Origin: Pseudonocardia sp. CNS-139
Lineage (GTDB): Bacteria; Actinomycetota; Actinomycetes; Mycobacteriales; Pseudonocardiaceae
Assembly: GCA_001942415.1 (NCBI GenBank)
Contig: MKJX01000111.1
Location: 124,001 to 188,000, forward strand
DNA: 64,000 nucleotides
Direction of reading: 5' to 3'
Positions 1 to 10,296 of this stretch are shown one piece after another; within the stretch, counting starts at the first letter, position 1; every line of letters starts with the position of its first letter. The notes beneath the pieces were generated by a model, which saw only the letters and a program-made list of their open reading frames with translations, made no database searches and was not told the DNA's origin. A program made the position numbers and the translations under genes.

Positions 1-1169
1 AGAACCCGGTGGTGCTGTTCGGCGTCGGGTACGAGCCGATGGACTCCATCGAGGCCGTCGCGCTCGCGGTGGTCGGCGGCACCGGCTGGGTGATGGGGCC
101 GCTGATGGGCGCCGGCCTGCACCCCGGCGGCCCGGGCCGCGTCATCACCGACTACTTCACCGCCATCGACGGGTGGATCCCGCTCATCGGCGGGGTCGTG
201 CTGCTCGTCATCCTCGTGACCCATCCCGACGGGCAGGCGAGCGTGACGGCGAAGTCGTTCACGCGACTGCTCCGCCTGGACCGCTGGGGCACCGGGGGCG
301 TGCGCGCGGCCGTCCCGCCCAGCGACGTGGCCGGCGCCGTGAGCGCCGTCAGCGCGGTGCGACCCCTGCCCCTCGTGCTCGACGGGATCACCGTGCGCTA
401 CGGCGGTGTCGTCGCCCTCGACGAGGTCTCGCTGCGGGTCGAGCCGGGCCAGGTCGTGGGTCTCATGGGCCCCAACGGAGCCGGCAAGACCACGCTCATC
501 GACGCGGTGTCGGGGTTCGCCAAGGTGTCCGGCGGCCGGATCCGCATCGGCGACGTCGACGTCACGTCGCTGCCCGCGCACCGGCGGGCCGCGCTGGGCA
601 TGGCCCGGTCGTTCCAGTCGCTGGAGCTGCTGGAGGACGTCACGATCCGCGAGAACCTGATGGCCGCCGCGGACACCGCCGGTGACCTGTCCTACCTCAC
701 CGACCTCGTCCGGCCGGCCCGCCCGCCCTTCTCCGCGGCGGCGTCCGCCGCGGTCCGCGAGTTCGACCTCGCGGACGTGCTCGACAAGCGGCCCGGGGAG
801 ATCCCCTACGGCAAACGCCGGCTCGTGGCGATGGCGCGCGCCGTCGCCGCGAACCCGTCGGTCCTGCTGCTCGACGAGCCGGGTGCCGGGCTCGACGACA
901 ACGAGAGCGCCGAGCTCGGCCGGCTCGTGCGCCGGCTGGCCGACACCTGGGGGATGGCGATCCTCCTGATCGAGCACGACGTGCGCACGCTGATGGACAC
1001 CTGCGACCGGATCACCGTGATCGACTTCGGGCGGCCCATCAGCGAAGGCACCCCCGACGACGTCGCCGCAGATCCGGCAGTCGTCGCCGCGTACCTCGGC
1101 GAGCCGCCCGCGGGGACCGCTCCGCGCGAGGCCCCGGCGAGGACCGCGGAGCTGTCCGGCGCTCCCTGA
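1..1169 (+). CDS. LivM-LivG fusion: branched-chain-type ABC permease C-terminus joined to ATPase (5' partial)
   Basis: The reading frame is open from the window edge, so the permease N-terminus is outside. The first ~75 residues are the end of a LivM-type permease (VVGGTGWVMGPLMGA, then a hydrophobic helix ending near VTHPDG). A linker of ~45 residues leads to a complete LivG-type ATPase with Walker A GPNGAGKT, Walker B VLLLDEP and the switch histidine in LLIEHD. The signature loop is weak (IPYGKRR in place of LSGGQ), as is common in LivG. The family imports branched-chain amino acids, but actinobacterial relatives carry many hydrophobic or aromatic acids. The binding protein follows at 1237. 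The fusion is read directly; the substrate is unknown. Confidence 0.88.
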   Translation, partial: NPVVLFGVGYEPMDSIEAVALAVVGGTGWVMGPLMGAGLHPGGPGRVITDYFTAIDGWIPLIGGVVLLVILVTHPDGQASVTAKSFTRLLRLDRWGTGGVRAAVPPSDVAGAVSAVSAVRPLPLVLDGITVRYGGVVALDEVSLRVEPGQVVGLMGPNGAGKTTLIDAVSGFAKVSGGRIRIGDVDVTSLPAHRRAALGMARSFQSLELLEDVTIRENLMAAADTAGDLSYLTDLVRPARPPFSAAASAAVREFDLADVLDKRPGEIPYGKRRLVAMARAVAANPSVLLLDEPGAGLDDNESAELGRLVRRLADTWGMAILLIEHDVRTLMDTCDRITVIDFGRPISEGTPDDVAADPAVVAAYLGEPPAGTAPREAPARTAELSGAP

Positions 1170-1236
1170 GCGCTCACCTGCTCGACGTCCCGCTTCCTCA
1201 CCAGCACGCCCGCGTGCCACGAACGAAGGAACCACC

Positions 1237-2462
1237 ATGCAACGACGTCGTTGGGCAGCGGCCATCGCGGTCGCCTGCAGCGCGCTCGTCGTCGCCGGCT
1301 GCGCCGGCGCCGAGTCCCCGTCCGGCGGGGACGCCATCCAGATCTCGATGATCGTCCCGACGGAGACCACCGGCGGGAACTACCCGGAGGAGGTCTCCGG
1401 CGCGCAGGCCGCGGTGCGCTCCATCACGCGCAGGGCGGGGTGAACGGGCGCCGGCTGGAGATCGTCTACTGCAACGAGCGGCTCGACATCAACGAGGCCG
1501 CCTCCTGCGCCCGCCGGGCCGAGGGCGGCGACTCGATCGCCCTGCTCGGCACCAACAGCACCAACTCGGTCCAGGGCGTCCTGCCGTACCTGCGGACGAT
1601 CCCGAACGTCGGCCCCTTCTCCCTGAGCCCCGACGACGTGGGCTGCCCGACCTGCTACGCGTACGACTCCCTGATGCTCGGACAGCTCATGTCCACGCAG
1701 GCGCTCATCCAGCAGAGCAAGATCACCGGCTCGGTGCAGATCGTCACCCTCGACATCCCGGCAGGCCATGACAGCCAGAACCGGGCCTACGAGGCGATGA
1801 AGTCGGCCGGCATCGACGTCAAGCCGGTGCTGTTCCTGCCGCCGACGACCTCGGACATGTCGACCTACGCGCAGCGGATCAAGGACAGCGGGGCCGCCGC
1901 GGTCGTGCCCGCGCTGCCCAACCAGGGCGTGTTCGCGCTGCTCCAGGCCCTCAAGCAGATCGACTACCAGCCGATCGTGCTGACCAACGACACGCAGGTG
2001 CTGCCGCGGGACATCGAGGTGCTCGGCGACTTCATCGAGGGCGCGAAGTTCGTGCTCTCGCTGCCGCCGGCCGCGGCCGCCGACCGCTACGAGGGCGTCG
2101 GACGCTGGGTCGCGGACATGAAGGCGCAGCAGGACACCGGTGACGAGGCCGCGGCGACGCTCAACGGCATCTCCCTGCACGCGTGGCTCGGCGTGCACGC
2201 CATCGCGGAGATCGCCGGCCAGGTGGACGGCGAGGTCACGCGGGACTCGTTCGTCGCGGCGCTGAAGGCGGCCGAGGACGTCGACATGCAGGGCATCCTC
2301 CCGCCCTGGACGCCCACCGCCCCGGCGCCGGCGGGCATGCCCGACGGGCTCAACATGCCGCTGGTGTTCTTCGGCACGGTGAAGGACAACACGCTCGTCC
2401 TCATGGAGAACGACCCGTTCAACATCGCGAGCAACGCGTTCCAGCCGGTCCCCGCGCCGTGA
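1237..2462 (+). CDS. ABC transporter substrate-binding lipoprotein, branched-chain type (one frameshift)
   Basis: It starts at ATG 1237 behind GAAGGA and has a lipoprotein signal with lipobox LVVAGC, so it should be anchored outside the membrane as the binding protein for the transporter encoded just upstream. The body has the type I periplasmic binding fold seen in LivJ-like proteins: IVPTETTGG near the start, RLEIVYCNE, ALLGTNSTN and VTLDIPAGHD. The frame breaks at ~1428-1440; restoring one base (reading INAQGGVNGRR) joins both parts into ~408 residues, normal for the family. Ligand unknown; the neighbouring P450 set suggests a hydrophobic compound. Confidence 0.83.
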
Positions 2463-2505
2463 GCCGCTGACACGCGGTCTGTACGACGCGGTGTGCCCGA
2501 TCGCC

Positions 2506-2538
2506 GGTGGCGCTCCCGAGAACATCGGGGGCGCCACC
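2506..2538. terminator. Bidirectional hairpin terminator between convergent genes
   Basis: A 14-bp stem (2506-2519 with 2525-2538, one G-U pair) closes a 5-nt loop. It lies between the binding protein ending at 2462 and the convergent ferredoxin reductase ending near 2624. There is no T tract, as usual in actinomycete terminators. Confidence 0.75.
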
Positions 2539-2623
2539 GCGCGGCGTCTCGTTGACGACGCGGGAGCTGCGGCGCGCGGCGAGCGGGCCGCCGGGTCGGT
2601 GCTCGACCTGCGCGACCCGCCGG

Positions 2624-3790
2624 TCAGGCGGGGCCGCGGTCGCCCGGAGCACCTCCTGCCGCAGGGTCCGGGCGGCGCGGGGGAGGTTCCAGGCGAGCCC
2701 GCCGACCACCCGGCCGGCGCGCCGGTAGAGGAGGGCGAACCGGTCGGCGTCGAGATCGCCCTCGACGACCTCGACTGTCCCGGTCGGGCGCCGGTCGCCG
2801 TACACCTGGACTCTTCACGTCGTACTGGTCGGTCCAGAAGTAGGCCATGGGCGTGTGACGGCCTCGCGGTGGCCGAGCAGATTCCGGGCGTGACGGCCCG
2901 CGCCTGCTCGGTCGCGTTCATCCGGTGCTCCACGCGCACGTGACGGCCCTGTCCCCGGTGGAACCAGCGCGCCACGTCGCCCGCGGCGGCCACGGTGGGG
3001 GTCGCCATGCAGAACTCGTCACAGACGACGCCGTCCGCCACGGGGACGTCCGACCCGGTCAGCCACTCCGTGTTGGGCACGGAGCCGACCGCGGCCACGA
3101 CGACGTCGGCGTCGAGCGCGGACCCGTCGGAGAGCCGGACCCGCGCGCCGGGCCCCGCGGGCTCGACGGCGGCCACCCCGACGCGAGGTGCAGCACCACG
3201 CCGTGCCGCTCGTGCAGCCGTGCCACCCGGGCCGCGACCACGGGCCCCAGCTGCGCCATCGGGGCCGCCGCGACGTCGACGACGTGCACCGAAAGCCCCA
3301 TCTCCCGGGCGACGGCCGCGGTCTCGACGCCGAGGAACCCGGCACCGACCACGACGACCGACCGCGCCGGGCGCAGCGCCGCGCCGAGCGCGAGCGCGTC
3401 GTCCAGGGTGCGCACGGTGTGCACCTCCGCCGCGGCGTGCGGGGCCGGCAGCGGCCGCGGCCGCACGCCGGTGGCGACGACGAGCCCGTCGTAGCCGACC
3501 GTGCTCCCGTCCGAGAGCGCGACGCGGGCGGCCCCGGTGTCGAGGCCGACCGCACGCGCGCCGAGCACGAGCTCCACACCGGCGGCGTCGAGGGCGTCGC
3601 GCTCCCGCAGCCGCACCCGCTCGACGGCCCACTCGCCCTTGAGCACCTGCTTGGACAGCGGCGGCCGGTCGTACGGGAGGTGGGCCTCGTCGCCGACCAG
3701 CACGACCGGCCCGGTGTGGCCGTCGCGGCGCAGCGCCTCGGCGACGCCGAGACCGGCCGCGGACGCGCCGACCACGACGATGCGCTCCAC
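2624..3790 (-). CDS. FAD/NAD-dependent ferredoxin reductase of a P450 system (several frameshifts)
   Basis: It starts at GTG 3790, 3 bp after the ferredoxin gene. The N-terminal FAD fold VVVGASAAGLGVAEAL is followed by YDRPPLSKQ and a second dinucleotide fold VVVGAGFLGVETA. After a shift near 3186 the chain continues with AAVGSVPNTEWL and AAGDVARW, and after shifts near 2880 and 2815 with YFWTDQYDVK and the Reductase_C tail (GRVVGGLAWNLPRA). A further shift near 2640 would reach the TGA at 2624, giving ~388 residues, normal for rubredoxin/ferredoxin reductases serving P450s. It should pass electrons from NAD(P)H to the adjacent ferredoxin. The stop position is inferred. Confidence 0.8.
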
Positions 3791-3793
3791 CCC

Positions 3794-3988
3794 TCAGCCT
3801 TCGACGAGGATCGCGAGGGCCGGGCAGACGTGGGCCGCCTCCCGGGTGGCCTCCCACTGCTCGGCCGGGGGCTCCTCGTCCAGGAGGACGACGACACCGT
3901 CGTCGTCGCGCTGGTCGAAGACGTCGGGGGCGGCGAAGACGCACTGCCCGGCGCCGACGCACTTGTCCTGGTCGATCGTGACTCGCAT
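3794..3988 (-). CDS. 3Fe-4S ferredoxin, P450 redox partner
   Basis: An intact 64-residue protein with the actinobacterial P450-partner pattern CVGAGQC and a distal CP (HVCPALAI), three cysteines in all, typical of a 3Fe-4S cluster. It sits between the P450 (12 bp upstream) and the reductase (3 bp downstream) on the same strand, so the three form one operon. It should carry electrons from the reductase to the P450. Confidence 0.92.
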   Translation of the reverse strand: MRVTIDQDKCVGAGQCVFAAPDVFDQRDDDGVVVLLDEEPPAEQWEATREAAHVCPALAILVEG

Positions 3989-4000
3989 CGGGAATGCCTC

Positions 4001-5200
4001 CTACCAGGTGACGGGGAGCGACTCGACGCCGTAGACGACGTTGTCGTGCTTGAACGCGATCTCCTCGAGCGGGACCGCCAGCCGCAGCGTCGGGATGCGG
4101 CGGTAGAGCGTCGAGTAGACGACCGCGAGCTCGACGCGGGCGAGCGGCTGCCCGAGGCACTGGTGGATGCCGTAGCCGAACGCGAGGTGGTGGCGGGCCT
4201 TCCGGTGGATGTCGAGCTCGTCGGGGTGCTCGAAGGCCACCGGGTCCCGGTTCGCGACGGCGTGGTCGACGATGATGCCGTCGCCCGCGCGGATCCGGAC
4301 GCCCTCGAACTCGAAGTCCTCCGTCGCGACCCGCCGCCGCCCGACGTGCAGGATCGTCAGGTAGCGCAGCAGCTCCTCGACCGCGCCCTCGGCGACCGCG
4401 GGGTCGGTGGCGTCGCGCAGCTCCGCGAGGGCCTCCGGCCGCTCCAGCAGGGTGAGCGTGCCCAGCGCGATCATGTTGGCGGTGGTCTCGTGCCCGGCCA
4501 CCAGCAGCAGCTGGCACATCTGCACGACGTCGTCGCGGGTGAGGTGCCCGGGCTGGAGCTGCGTCGTGACGAGCCGGCTGATGAGGTCGTCCCCGGGGTG
4601 GGCCGTCTTCTCGTCGACGAGCCGGCTCATGAACTCGAGCATCCCGTTGAGCGCGCCGACCGCCTGCTCGGGAGTGGAGAGCCGGGAGATCATCGTGCGG
4701 CTGAGCTCGTGGAACAGGTCGCGCTCGGTGTAGGAGACGCCCATCATGTCGCAGATCACGAGCGACGGGACCGGCAGCGCGAGCGCCTCCACGAGGTCGA
4801 CCGGGTTGGGGCCGGCGAGCATCTCGTCGATGAGGCCGTCGACCAGCGCCTGGATGGTCGGGCGCATCGCCTGCATCCGCTTGACCATGAAGTCGCGGGT
4901 GAGCATGCGGCGCTGCCGGTCGTGCTCCGGGTTGTCCATGTTGATGAAGTTCTTCGTCACCCGGCGCCGGGCCGCCGAGCCCGCGCTGGGGTGCGGGTAG
5001 CCCAGCAGGTCCGTGTCGGCACTCACCCTCGGGTCGGTGAGGATCGCCCGGACCTGGTCGTACCCGGTGACGAGCCACGGCTGCGTGCCGTCCCAGTGCC
5101 GGACCCGCAGGACGCGTTCGCCCGCCTGGATCTCCGCCATCTCGGGCGGCGGGTCGAACGGACAGGTGCGGACCATCGGGTACTCGCGGGCGACCTCCAC
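4001..5200 (-). CDS. Cytochrome P450 (bacterial class I)
   Basis: An intact 399-residue P450. The oxygen-binding I-helix motif is AGHETT (about residue 235), the K-helix ExxR is in EELLR (about 276), and the heme loop is FGYGIHQCLG with the ligand Cys near 348. The GTG start at 5200 is chosen because GAGGAGG lies 8 bases upstream; an in-frame ATG at 5257 lies inside a probable operator and has no good ribosome site. The sequence resembles CYP105/CYP107-type soluble monooxygenases, but the substrate cannot be read from it. It is the first gene of the P450-ferredoxin-reductase operon, divergent from an aldehyde dehydrogenase. Confidence 0.93.
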   Translation of the reverse strand: MEVAREYPMVRTCPFDPPPEMAEIQAGERVLRVRHWDGTQPWLVTGYDQVRAILTDPRVSADTDLLGYPHPSAGSAARRRVTKNFINMDNPEHDRQRRMLTRDFMVKRMQAMRPTIQALVDGLIDEMLAGPNPVDLVEALALPVPSLVICDMMGVSYTERDLFHELSRTMISRLSTPEQAVGALNGMLEFMSRLVDEKTAHPGDDLISRLVTTQLQPGHLTRDDVVQMCQLLLVAGHETTANMIALGTLTLLERPEALAELRDATDPAVAEGAVEELLRYLTILHVGRRRVATEDFEFEGVRIRAGDGIIVDHAVANRDPVAFEHPDELDIHRKARHHLAFGYGIHQCLGQPLARVELAVVYSTLYRRIPTLRLAVPLEEIAFKHDNVVYGVESLPVTW

Positions 5201-5240
5201 GCTGACTGCCTCCTCGATGAGCGGCACGATGTACCACGTT

Positions 5241-5257
5241 GTGTGACATGATAACAT
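5241..5257. promoter_or_regulatory. Candidate operator GTGTGACAT in the P450/aldehyde dehydrogenase divergent region
   Basis: GTGTGACAT at 5241-5249 is followed by GATAACAT. The same nine-base motif (GTGTGACAY) recurs at 12787, 39290 and 50470 and, with one mismatch, at 10223, 12898 and 13707, all in non-coding DNA. It lies 41 bp upstream of the P450 start. The binding protein may be the TetR regulator at 12944. Confidence 0.45.
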
Positions 5258-5343
5258 CCGTTGCCGGAGTCTCGCGGGGCCGCGACGTTCTCGTCTGTGC
5301 TGCCGAGACGACGACCATCCGACGGCCGGAACGAGGACTCAGC

Positions 5344-6812
5344 ATGGACGAACGTCGTTGGGATCGGCTCCACATCGGCGGTGAGTGGCGCCCGCCGCGG
5401 GGGAGCGACACCCAGTACGTCGAGAACCCGGCCACCGGGCGGGTGGTGGGATCCGTGCCCCTGGCCGTGAAGGCCGACGCGCAGGACGCGGTCGCGGCGG
5501 CCCGGGCGGCGTTCGACGACGGCCCGTGGCCCCGGCTGGACGTGCAGGAGCGCGTCGCGGTGATGCGCCGGATGTCGGCGATCATGCGGCGGCGCCGCGA
5601 CGAGCTGTTCGCGCTCGACGTGCTGGAGGTGGGACGGGCGCAGGCGACCGTTCCCACGTTCGTCGACGTCCCGATCGACCGGTGGGACGACCTGCTCGAC
5701 CGGGTCGTGCCGACGTTCCCGTTCGTCACGCCCATGGGGCCGCACATCACCGGACGGCAGGTCGGCCAGGGGGTCGTCACGCGCGAGCCGTTCGGCGTCG
5801 TCGTGGCGATCACGCCGTACAACGCCCCCTGGATGCTCAACCTGTGCAAGATCGGCCCGGCGCTGGCCGCGGGCTGCACGGTGGTGTCCATGCCGTCGCC
5901 GCGCACCCCGATGTCGGCCTTCGTACTCGCCGAGATCGCGGAGGAGGCGGGCCTGCCCGCGGGCGTCCTCAACGTGGTGTCCGGCTCGCCCGAGGTGGGC
6001 GAGGCGCTCACCACCGACGAGCGGGTCGACCTGGTGTCGTTCACCGGCTCCGACACGGTCGGCAGCCGGATCCTCGCCCAGGCCGCCCCGACCATCAAGA
6101 AGGTCGTGCTGGAGCTGGGCGGCAAGTCCGTCAACATCATCTGCGCCGACGCGGACCTCGACCGCGCCTGCGTCGACGTCCTGCGCAACTTCACCGCCAA
6201 CACCGGCCAGGGCTGCGGGCTGATGACCCGCACGCTCGTGCACGCGTCGGTCCATGACGAGCTGGTCGAGCGGCTGGTCGCCCTCGTCGCGGGCGCGAAG
6301 GTCGGCGACCCCGCCGACCCGGCCGTGACGGTGGGGCCGCTGATCTCGGCCGCGCAGCGCGACCGCGTGGAGAACATGGTGAAGGCCGCCGTGGCCGACG
6401 GTGCCCGGGTCGTCGCCGGCGGCCGCCGTCCCGCCGGGCTGGAGGAGGGCCACTACTACGAGCCCACGCTGCTCGTCGACGTGGACAACACGATGACCAT
6501 CGCGCAGGACGAGGTCTTCGGCCCGGTGATGGTCGTGATCCCCTGGGAGGCCGACGACGAGGCGGTCCGCATCGCGAACGACTCGCGCTACGGCCTCGCC
6601 GGTGGGGTCTGGTCGGCCGACGTCGCGCGAGCGTACGAGCTGGCGCAGCGCATCCGCACCGGCGGCGTCGCGATCAACGGCGGGAGCGGACGGATCAACC
6701 CCAACGGCCGTTCGGGGGATACAAGCGCAGCGGCCTCGGACGAGAGTGGGGCCGATGGGGACTGGAGGAGTACCTCGAGCACAAGATGATCCACTGGCAG
6801 GTGGGGCGCTGA
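5344..6812 (+). CDS. NAD(P)-dependent aldehyde dehydrogenase (one frameshift near the 3' end)
   Basis: An ALDH-superfamily enzyme of ~489 residues. It shows ITPYNAPW, a degenerate cofactor-binding stretch ([12 protein letters not shown] where VVKPSE is usual), LELGGKSVN, the catalytic cysteine in GQGCGLMTR, and the late EVFGPVM. A one-base loss near 6703 (after NPNG) breaks the frame; repair gives [13 protein letters not shown] and the end WQVGR, with TGA at 6810-6812 overlapping the next ATG. It should oxidise an aldehyde, perhaps one derived from the divergent P450. The VVSMPSP variation may change cofactor preference (inference). Confidence 0.86.
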
Positions 6813-8267
6813 TGCGCGAGTTCGCGATGTACGTCGACGGCGGGTGGGGCCCGGCGGGCTCCGGGGCGACGTTCACCTCGACCGACCCGTGGACCCAGGA
6901 GCCCTTCGCGGCCGTCCCGGAGGCTCCGCCGAGGACGTCGACCGGGCCGTCGAGGCGGCCCGCCGCGCGTTCACCGAGACCGACTGGACCCGGGACCCGC
7001 ACCGCCGGGCCGCGCTCCTGCGCCGGCTGGCCGACCTGCTCGACGAGAACGCCGAGCCGCTCGCGCGGCTGGAGTCGCGGGACAACGGGAAGGTCATCCG
7101 CGAGGAGCGCGGGATGTACGCCGCGATCGGCGGCTACTTCCGCTACGCCGCCGACCTCGTCTCGACGCTGCCCGACCAGGTGCCGCCGGGGCGCAACCCG
7201 GACGTCCTGTCCCTCACCCGCCGCGCGCCTTCGGTGTCATCGGCATCCAGACGCCGTGGAACACGCCCGGCGTGATCCTCGCCCAGTCGGCGCGCCGGCC
7301 CTCGCGGCCGGGAACACGATCGTCGTCAAGCCGTCGGAGCTCGCGCCGTGCTCGACCCTCGCGATCGCCGAGCTCGTGCACGAGGCCGGGTTCCGCCCGG
7401 TGTCGTCAACGTCGTCACCGGCTACGGGTCGGTGGTCGGGCGCGGCTCTGCACCCATCCCGACGTCGCGAAGCTCGTCTTCACCGGCAGCCCCGAGGGCG
7501 GGAAGCGGGTGGCCCGCCAGGCCGCCGACCGGCTCGCGCCGGTCGTGATGGAGCTGGGCGGCAAGTCGGCCAACGTCGTGTTCGCCGACGCCGACCTCGA
7601 CAAGGCGATCCCGGCCGTCGCGCACGGCTTCACCGCCGCGGGCGGGCAGAGCTGCATGGCGGGCGGCCGGGCCATCGTCCACGAGTCGGTCTACCAGCGG
7701 GTGCTGGACGGCGTGGTCGAGCGGGTCGCGGACCTCTCCTTCGGCGACCCGTCCCTCGACACGACCGACGTCGGCCCGATCTGTGCTCCCAGCCAGCTCG
7801 AACGCATCGAGAAGTACATCGCGAGAGGCCAGGAACAGGGCGCCACCCTCCGGCACGGCGGCGGCCGCCCGGCCGGGCTCGACCACCCGCTCTTCGTGCG
7901 GCCCGCCGTGTTCACCGACGTCACGCCGGACATGGCGATCTGGCAGGAGGAGGTCTTCGGCCCCGTGCTGGCGATCGTCCCCTTCCGGACGGAGGAGGAG
8001 GCGGTCCGGCTGGCCAACGGCACGGAGTTCGGGCTGTCGCTCGCGCTCTGGTCGACGAGCCTCGACCGCGCGCACCGGGTCGCCGACGCGCTGCGGGCCG
8101 GCATCGTCTGGGTGAACCACTACCGCCGCGGCGACCCGGCCTTCCCCATCGGGGGCATCCTCCAGAGCGGGTACGGGCGGGTCAGCGGCCTGGAGGGCTA
8201 CCACGAGATGACCTATCCCAAGAGCATCCAGATCCTGCTGGACGGTGCGGCCGGGGGCGAGTCGTGA
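6812..8267 (+). CDS. Aldehyde dehydrogenase, second copy (four or more frameshifts)
   Basis: It starts at ATG 6812, overlapping the previous stop. Fragments in different frames assemble in order into one ALDH: an N-terminal [20 protein letters not shown] (~7080), IQTPWN (~7250), NTIVVKPSELAP (~7315), VTGYGSVVG, then an intact C-terminal half with MELGGKSANVVF, catalytic Cys in GGQSCMAGG, EEVFGPV and YHEMTYPKS. Shifts lie near 6930, 7230, 7290, 7400 and 7450. All can be explained by single missing bases in G/C runs, so the gene is probably intact in the organism. The stop overlaps the GTG of the alcohol dehydrogenase. Confidence 0.8.
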
Positions 8268-9398
8268 CCGCCGCCCCGGACACCGCGGCCCGGCCCGCCG
8301 CGGCCGTCCCCGAGACCGCGCGCGCCGCGGTGCGGGTCCGGCCGGGCGAGCTGCAGGTGCTCGACGTGCGGGTGCCGACGGAGCTGGAGCCGGGGGCGCT
8401 GCTGGTGCGCACCCGCACCGCCACCGTGTGCGCCACCGACGTCCACCTCCTGCACGCCGAGGGGCCGGAGGTCATCCTCGGCCACGAGATGGTCGGCGAG
8501 ATCGTGCAGGTCGGCGCGGGTGTCGACCGCGACTCCGTCGGGGAGCCGATCGGGATCGGCGACCGCATCGTGTGGACGCACGGGTTCTGCGGCCAGTGCT
8601 TCAACTGCACGGTGCGCCACGAGCCGACGCTGTGCACCCACCGGCGCGGCTACATGGCCGCCGCGCACACCGAGTACCCCTACCTGACCGGCGGCTTCGC
8701 CGAGTACTGCTACGTCTTCCCGACGTCCGGACGGGTCAAGGTGCCGGCCGCGATCAGCGACGGGGTGGCCTCGGCGTCGGCCTGCGCGCTGCGCACGATC
8801 ATGCACGGCTTCGCGCGGCTCGGCCCGGTGGACGACGCGGTGGTCGTCGTGCAGGGCGCCGGGCCGCTCGGCCTCTTCGCGGCGGCGAAGGCCCTCACCG
8901 CCACGCGCGCCGCGTCGTCGTGATCGGCGGGCCCGCGGCGCGGCTCGACCTGGCGCGCGGTGGGGCGCGGACGACGTCGTCGACGTCGCACGGGACGCCA
9001 CCCCGGCGGCGCGGGTGGCCCGGGTGCAGGAGCTGACCGGGGGAGCCGGCGCCGACGTGGTGATCGAGGTGTCGGGCGCGGGCTCGGCGTTCGACGAGGG
9101 CATGGGGATGCTGCGCACCGGGGGCCGGTACCTGCTCATCGGGCAGATCGGGGAGCACATGACGCAGGTCAGCCCCAGCGCCTTCGTGCTGCGCCAGCTG
9201 ACGCTCATCGGGTCGCTCTCGGGCAGCGTGGAGGACTACTACCACGCGCTGGCCTTCCTGGAGCGGCACCGCGACCGCTTCGCGTGGGACGAGATGATCT
9301 CGGCCGACTTCACCATCGAGGAGATCGGCTCGGCGATGGCCGACATGGCCTCGCTGCGCGGCGTCAAGCCGGCCGTCCGCTTCGGCTCCGCTCCCTGA
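8264..9398 (+). CDS. Zinc-dependent alcohol dehydrogenase, MDR family (two frameshifts)
   Basis: GTG 8264 lies within the previous stop region (GTGA overlap). The catalytic zinc region has CATDVHLLHAEG and GHEMVGEI; the structural zinc lobe has CGQCFNCTVRHEPTLC. The NAD fold is VVQGAGPLGLFAAAKAL near 8850. Shifts near 8905 and 8960 separate this from the C-terminal part (LTGGAGADVVIEVSG, GGRYLLIGQ). The full length of ~378 residues is normal. It closes a +strand run of two aldehyde dehydrogenases and one alcohol dehydrogenase, so an alcohol-to-acid sequence is likely. Confidence 0.85.
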
Positions 9399-9405
9399 GC
9401 CCGGT

Positions 9406-9440
9406 GTGCCTCCCGCCCCCCGGCCACGGGCGGGAGGCAC
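9406..9440. terminator. Bidirectional hairpin terminator
   Basis: A perfect 13-bp stem (9406-9418 with 9428-9440) closes a 9-nt loop between the alcohol dehydrogenase (stop 9398) and the convergent SDR (stop 9450). Confidence 0.8.
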
Positions 9441-9449
9441 GCCGGCCGA

Positions 9450-10199
9450 TCACTGGAGCAGGAAGCCGCCGTCCACCACCAGTTCGACCCCGGTGACGTA
9501 GGAGGCCTCGTCGGACAGCAGGAAGCTGCACGCCGCCGCGATCTCCTCGGGGCGCGCCATGCGGCCCATCGGGATCCGGCCCGCGATGGCCGCGGACGCC
9601 ACCGGCTCCGACGCCACCATCGGGGTGTCGGTGACGCCCGGCGACACCGCGTTGACCCGCACGCCGCGTCCCGCGTACTGCAGGGCGGCCGTCTTGGTCA
9701 GCCCGATCACGCCGAACTTCGCCGCCGTGTACGGGGCGCCCTGGTGCAACGGCTGGGTGGCCTGCACCGAGGCGACGTTGACGACGCTGCCGCCGTCCGC
9801 CGCGAGCATCGCGGCGATCTCGGCGCGCATCGCGTGGAACACGCCGTCCAGGTTCACGCCGGTCACCCCGGCCCACTGCGCGTCGGTCAGCTCGCCGAAC
9901 GGGCGCATGTGCTCCTTCACCCCGGCGGAGTTGACGGCGAGGTGCAGCCCGCCGAACTCGGCGACGACCCGGGCGACGGCCGCCTCGACCTGCTCGACCG
10001 AGGTGACGTCCATCGTCAGCGCGACGGCCGTGCCGCCCGCCTCGCGGATCCCGTCGGCCACCTCGGCGACGGGATCGCCCGCCCGCCCGGCGACGCCGAC
10101 CGCGGCGCCCTGCGCCCCGAGCATGCGTGCGACGGCGGCGCCGATGCCGGTGCCCGCTCCCGTCACGAGTGCGGAACGGCCGTGGAAGTCGCGGGGCAT
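9450..10199 (-). CDS. Short-chain dehydrogenase/reductase
   Basis: An intact 249-residue classical SDR: cofactor motif TGAGTGIGAAVA at the N-terminus, NSAG, catalytic Ser in VASVQA and the YxxxK dyad in YTAAK (about residue 155), ending in VDGGFLLQ. It starts at ATG 10199 with GAGGAGACCC just upstream. It should interconvert an alcohol and a ketone with NAD(P). It is divergent from the hydrolase gene at 10297; a GTGTGACAY-like site lies between them. Confidence 0.9.
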   Translation of the reverse strand: MPRDFHGRSALVTGAGTGIGAAVARMLGAQGAAVGVAGRAGDPVAEVADGIREAGGTAVALTMDVTSVEQVEAAVARVVAEFGGLHLAVNSAGVKEHMRPFGELTDAQWAGVTGVNLDGVFHAMRAEIAAMLAADGGSVVNVASVQATQPLHQGAPYTAAKFGVIGLTKTAALQYAGRGVRVNAVSPGVTDTPMVASEPVASAAIAGRIPMGRMARPEEIAAACSFLLSDEASYVTGVELVVDGGFLLQ

Positions 10200-10222
10200 G
10201 GGGTCTCCTCGTCGAGGTAGCG

Positions 10223-10231
10223 ATGACACAC
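10223..10231. promoter_or_regulatory. GTGTGACAY-like site (one mismatch), SDR/hydrolase divergent promoter
   Basis: ATGACACAC, the reverse complement of GTGTGTCAT, differs from the shared motif by one base. It lies 24 bp upstream of the SDR start and 66 bp upstream of the hydrolase start. Confidence 0.3.
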
Positions 10232-10296
10232 TGACGCAGATATTGTGCCGTCGTTCGCATGATAGGCATTCGCGGAGTCCCGCCCCAGGAGGTCCA

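Noticed and set aside
2419..2623. Extension of the ferredoxin reductase through the hairpin to 2419
   Set aside because: The frame stays open only by chance; the family end, a TGA reached by a one-base repair at 2624, and the terminator at 2506-2538 all argue for an earlier stop.
5200..5257. ATG 5257 as the P450 start
   Set aside because: It lies in the operator-like GTGTGACATGATAACAT and has no ribosome site, while GTG 5200 has GAGGAGG at good spacing and gives the normal length.
1380..6377. A 1665-codon open frame on the minus strand
   Set aside because: It crosses several convincing genes in both orientations, has repetitive Arg/Ala/Gly composition and arises from high third-position G+C.
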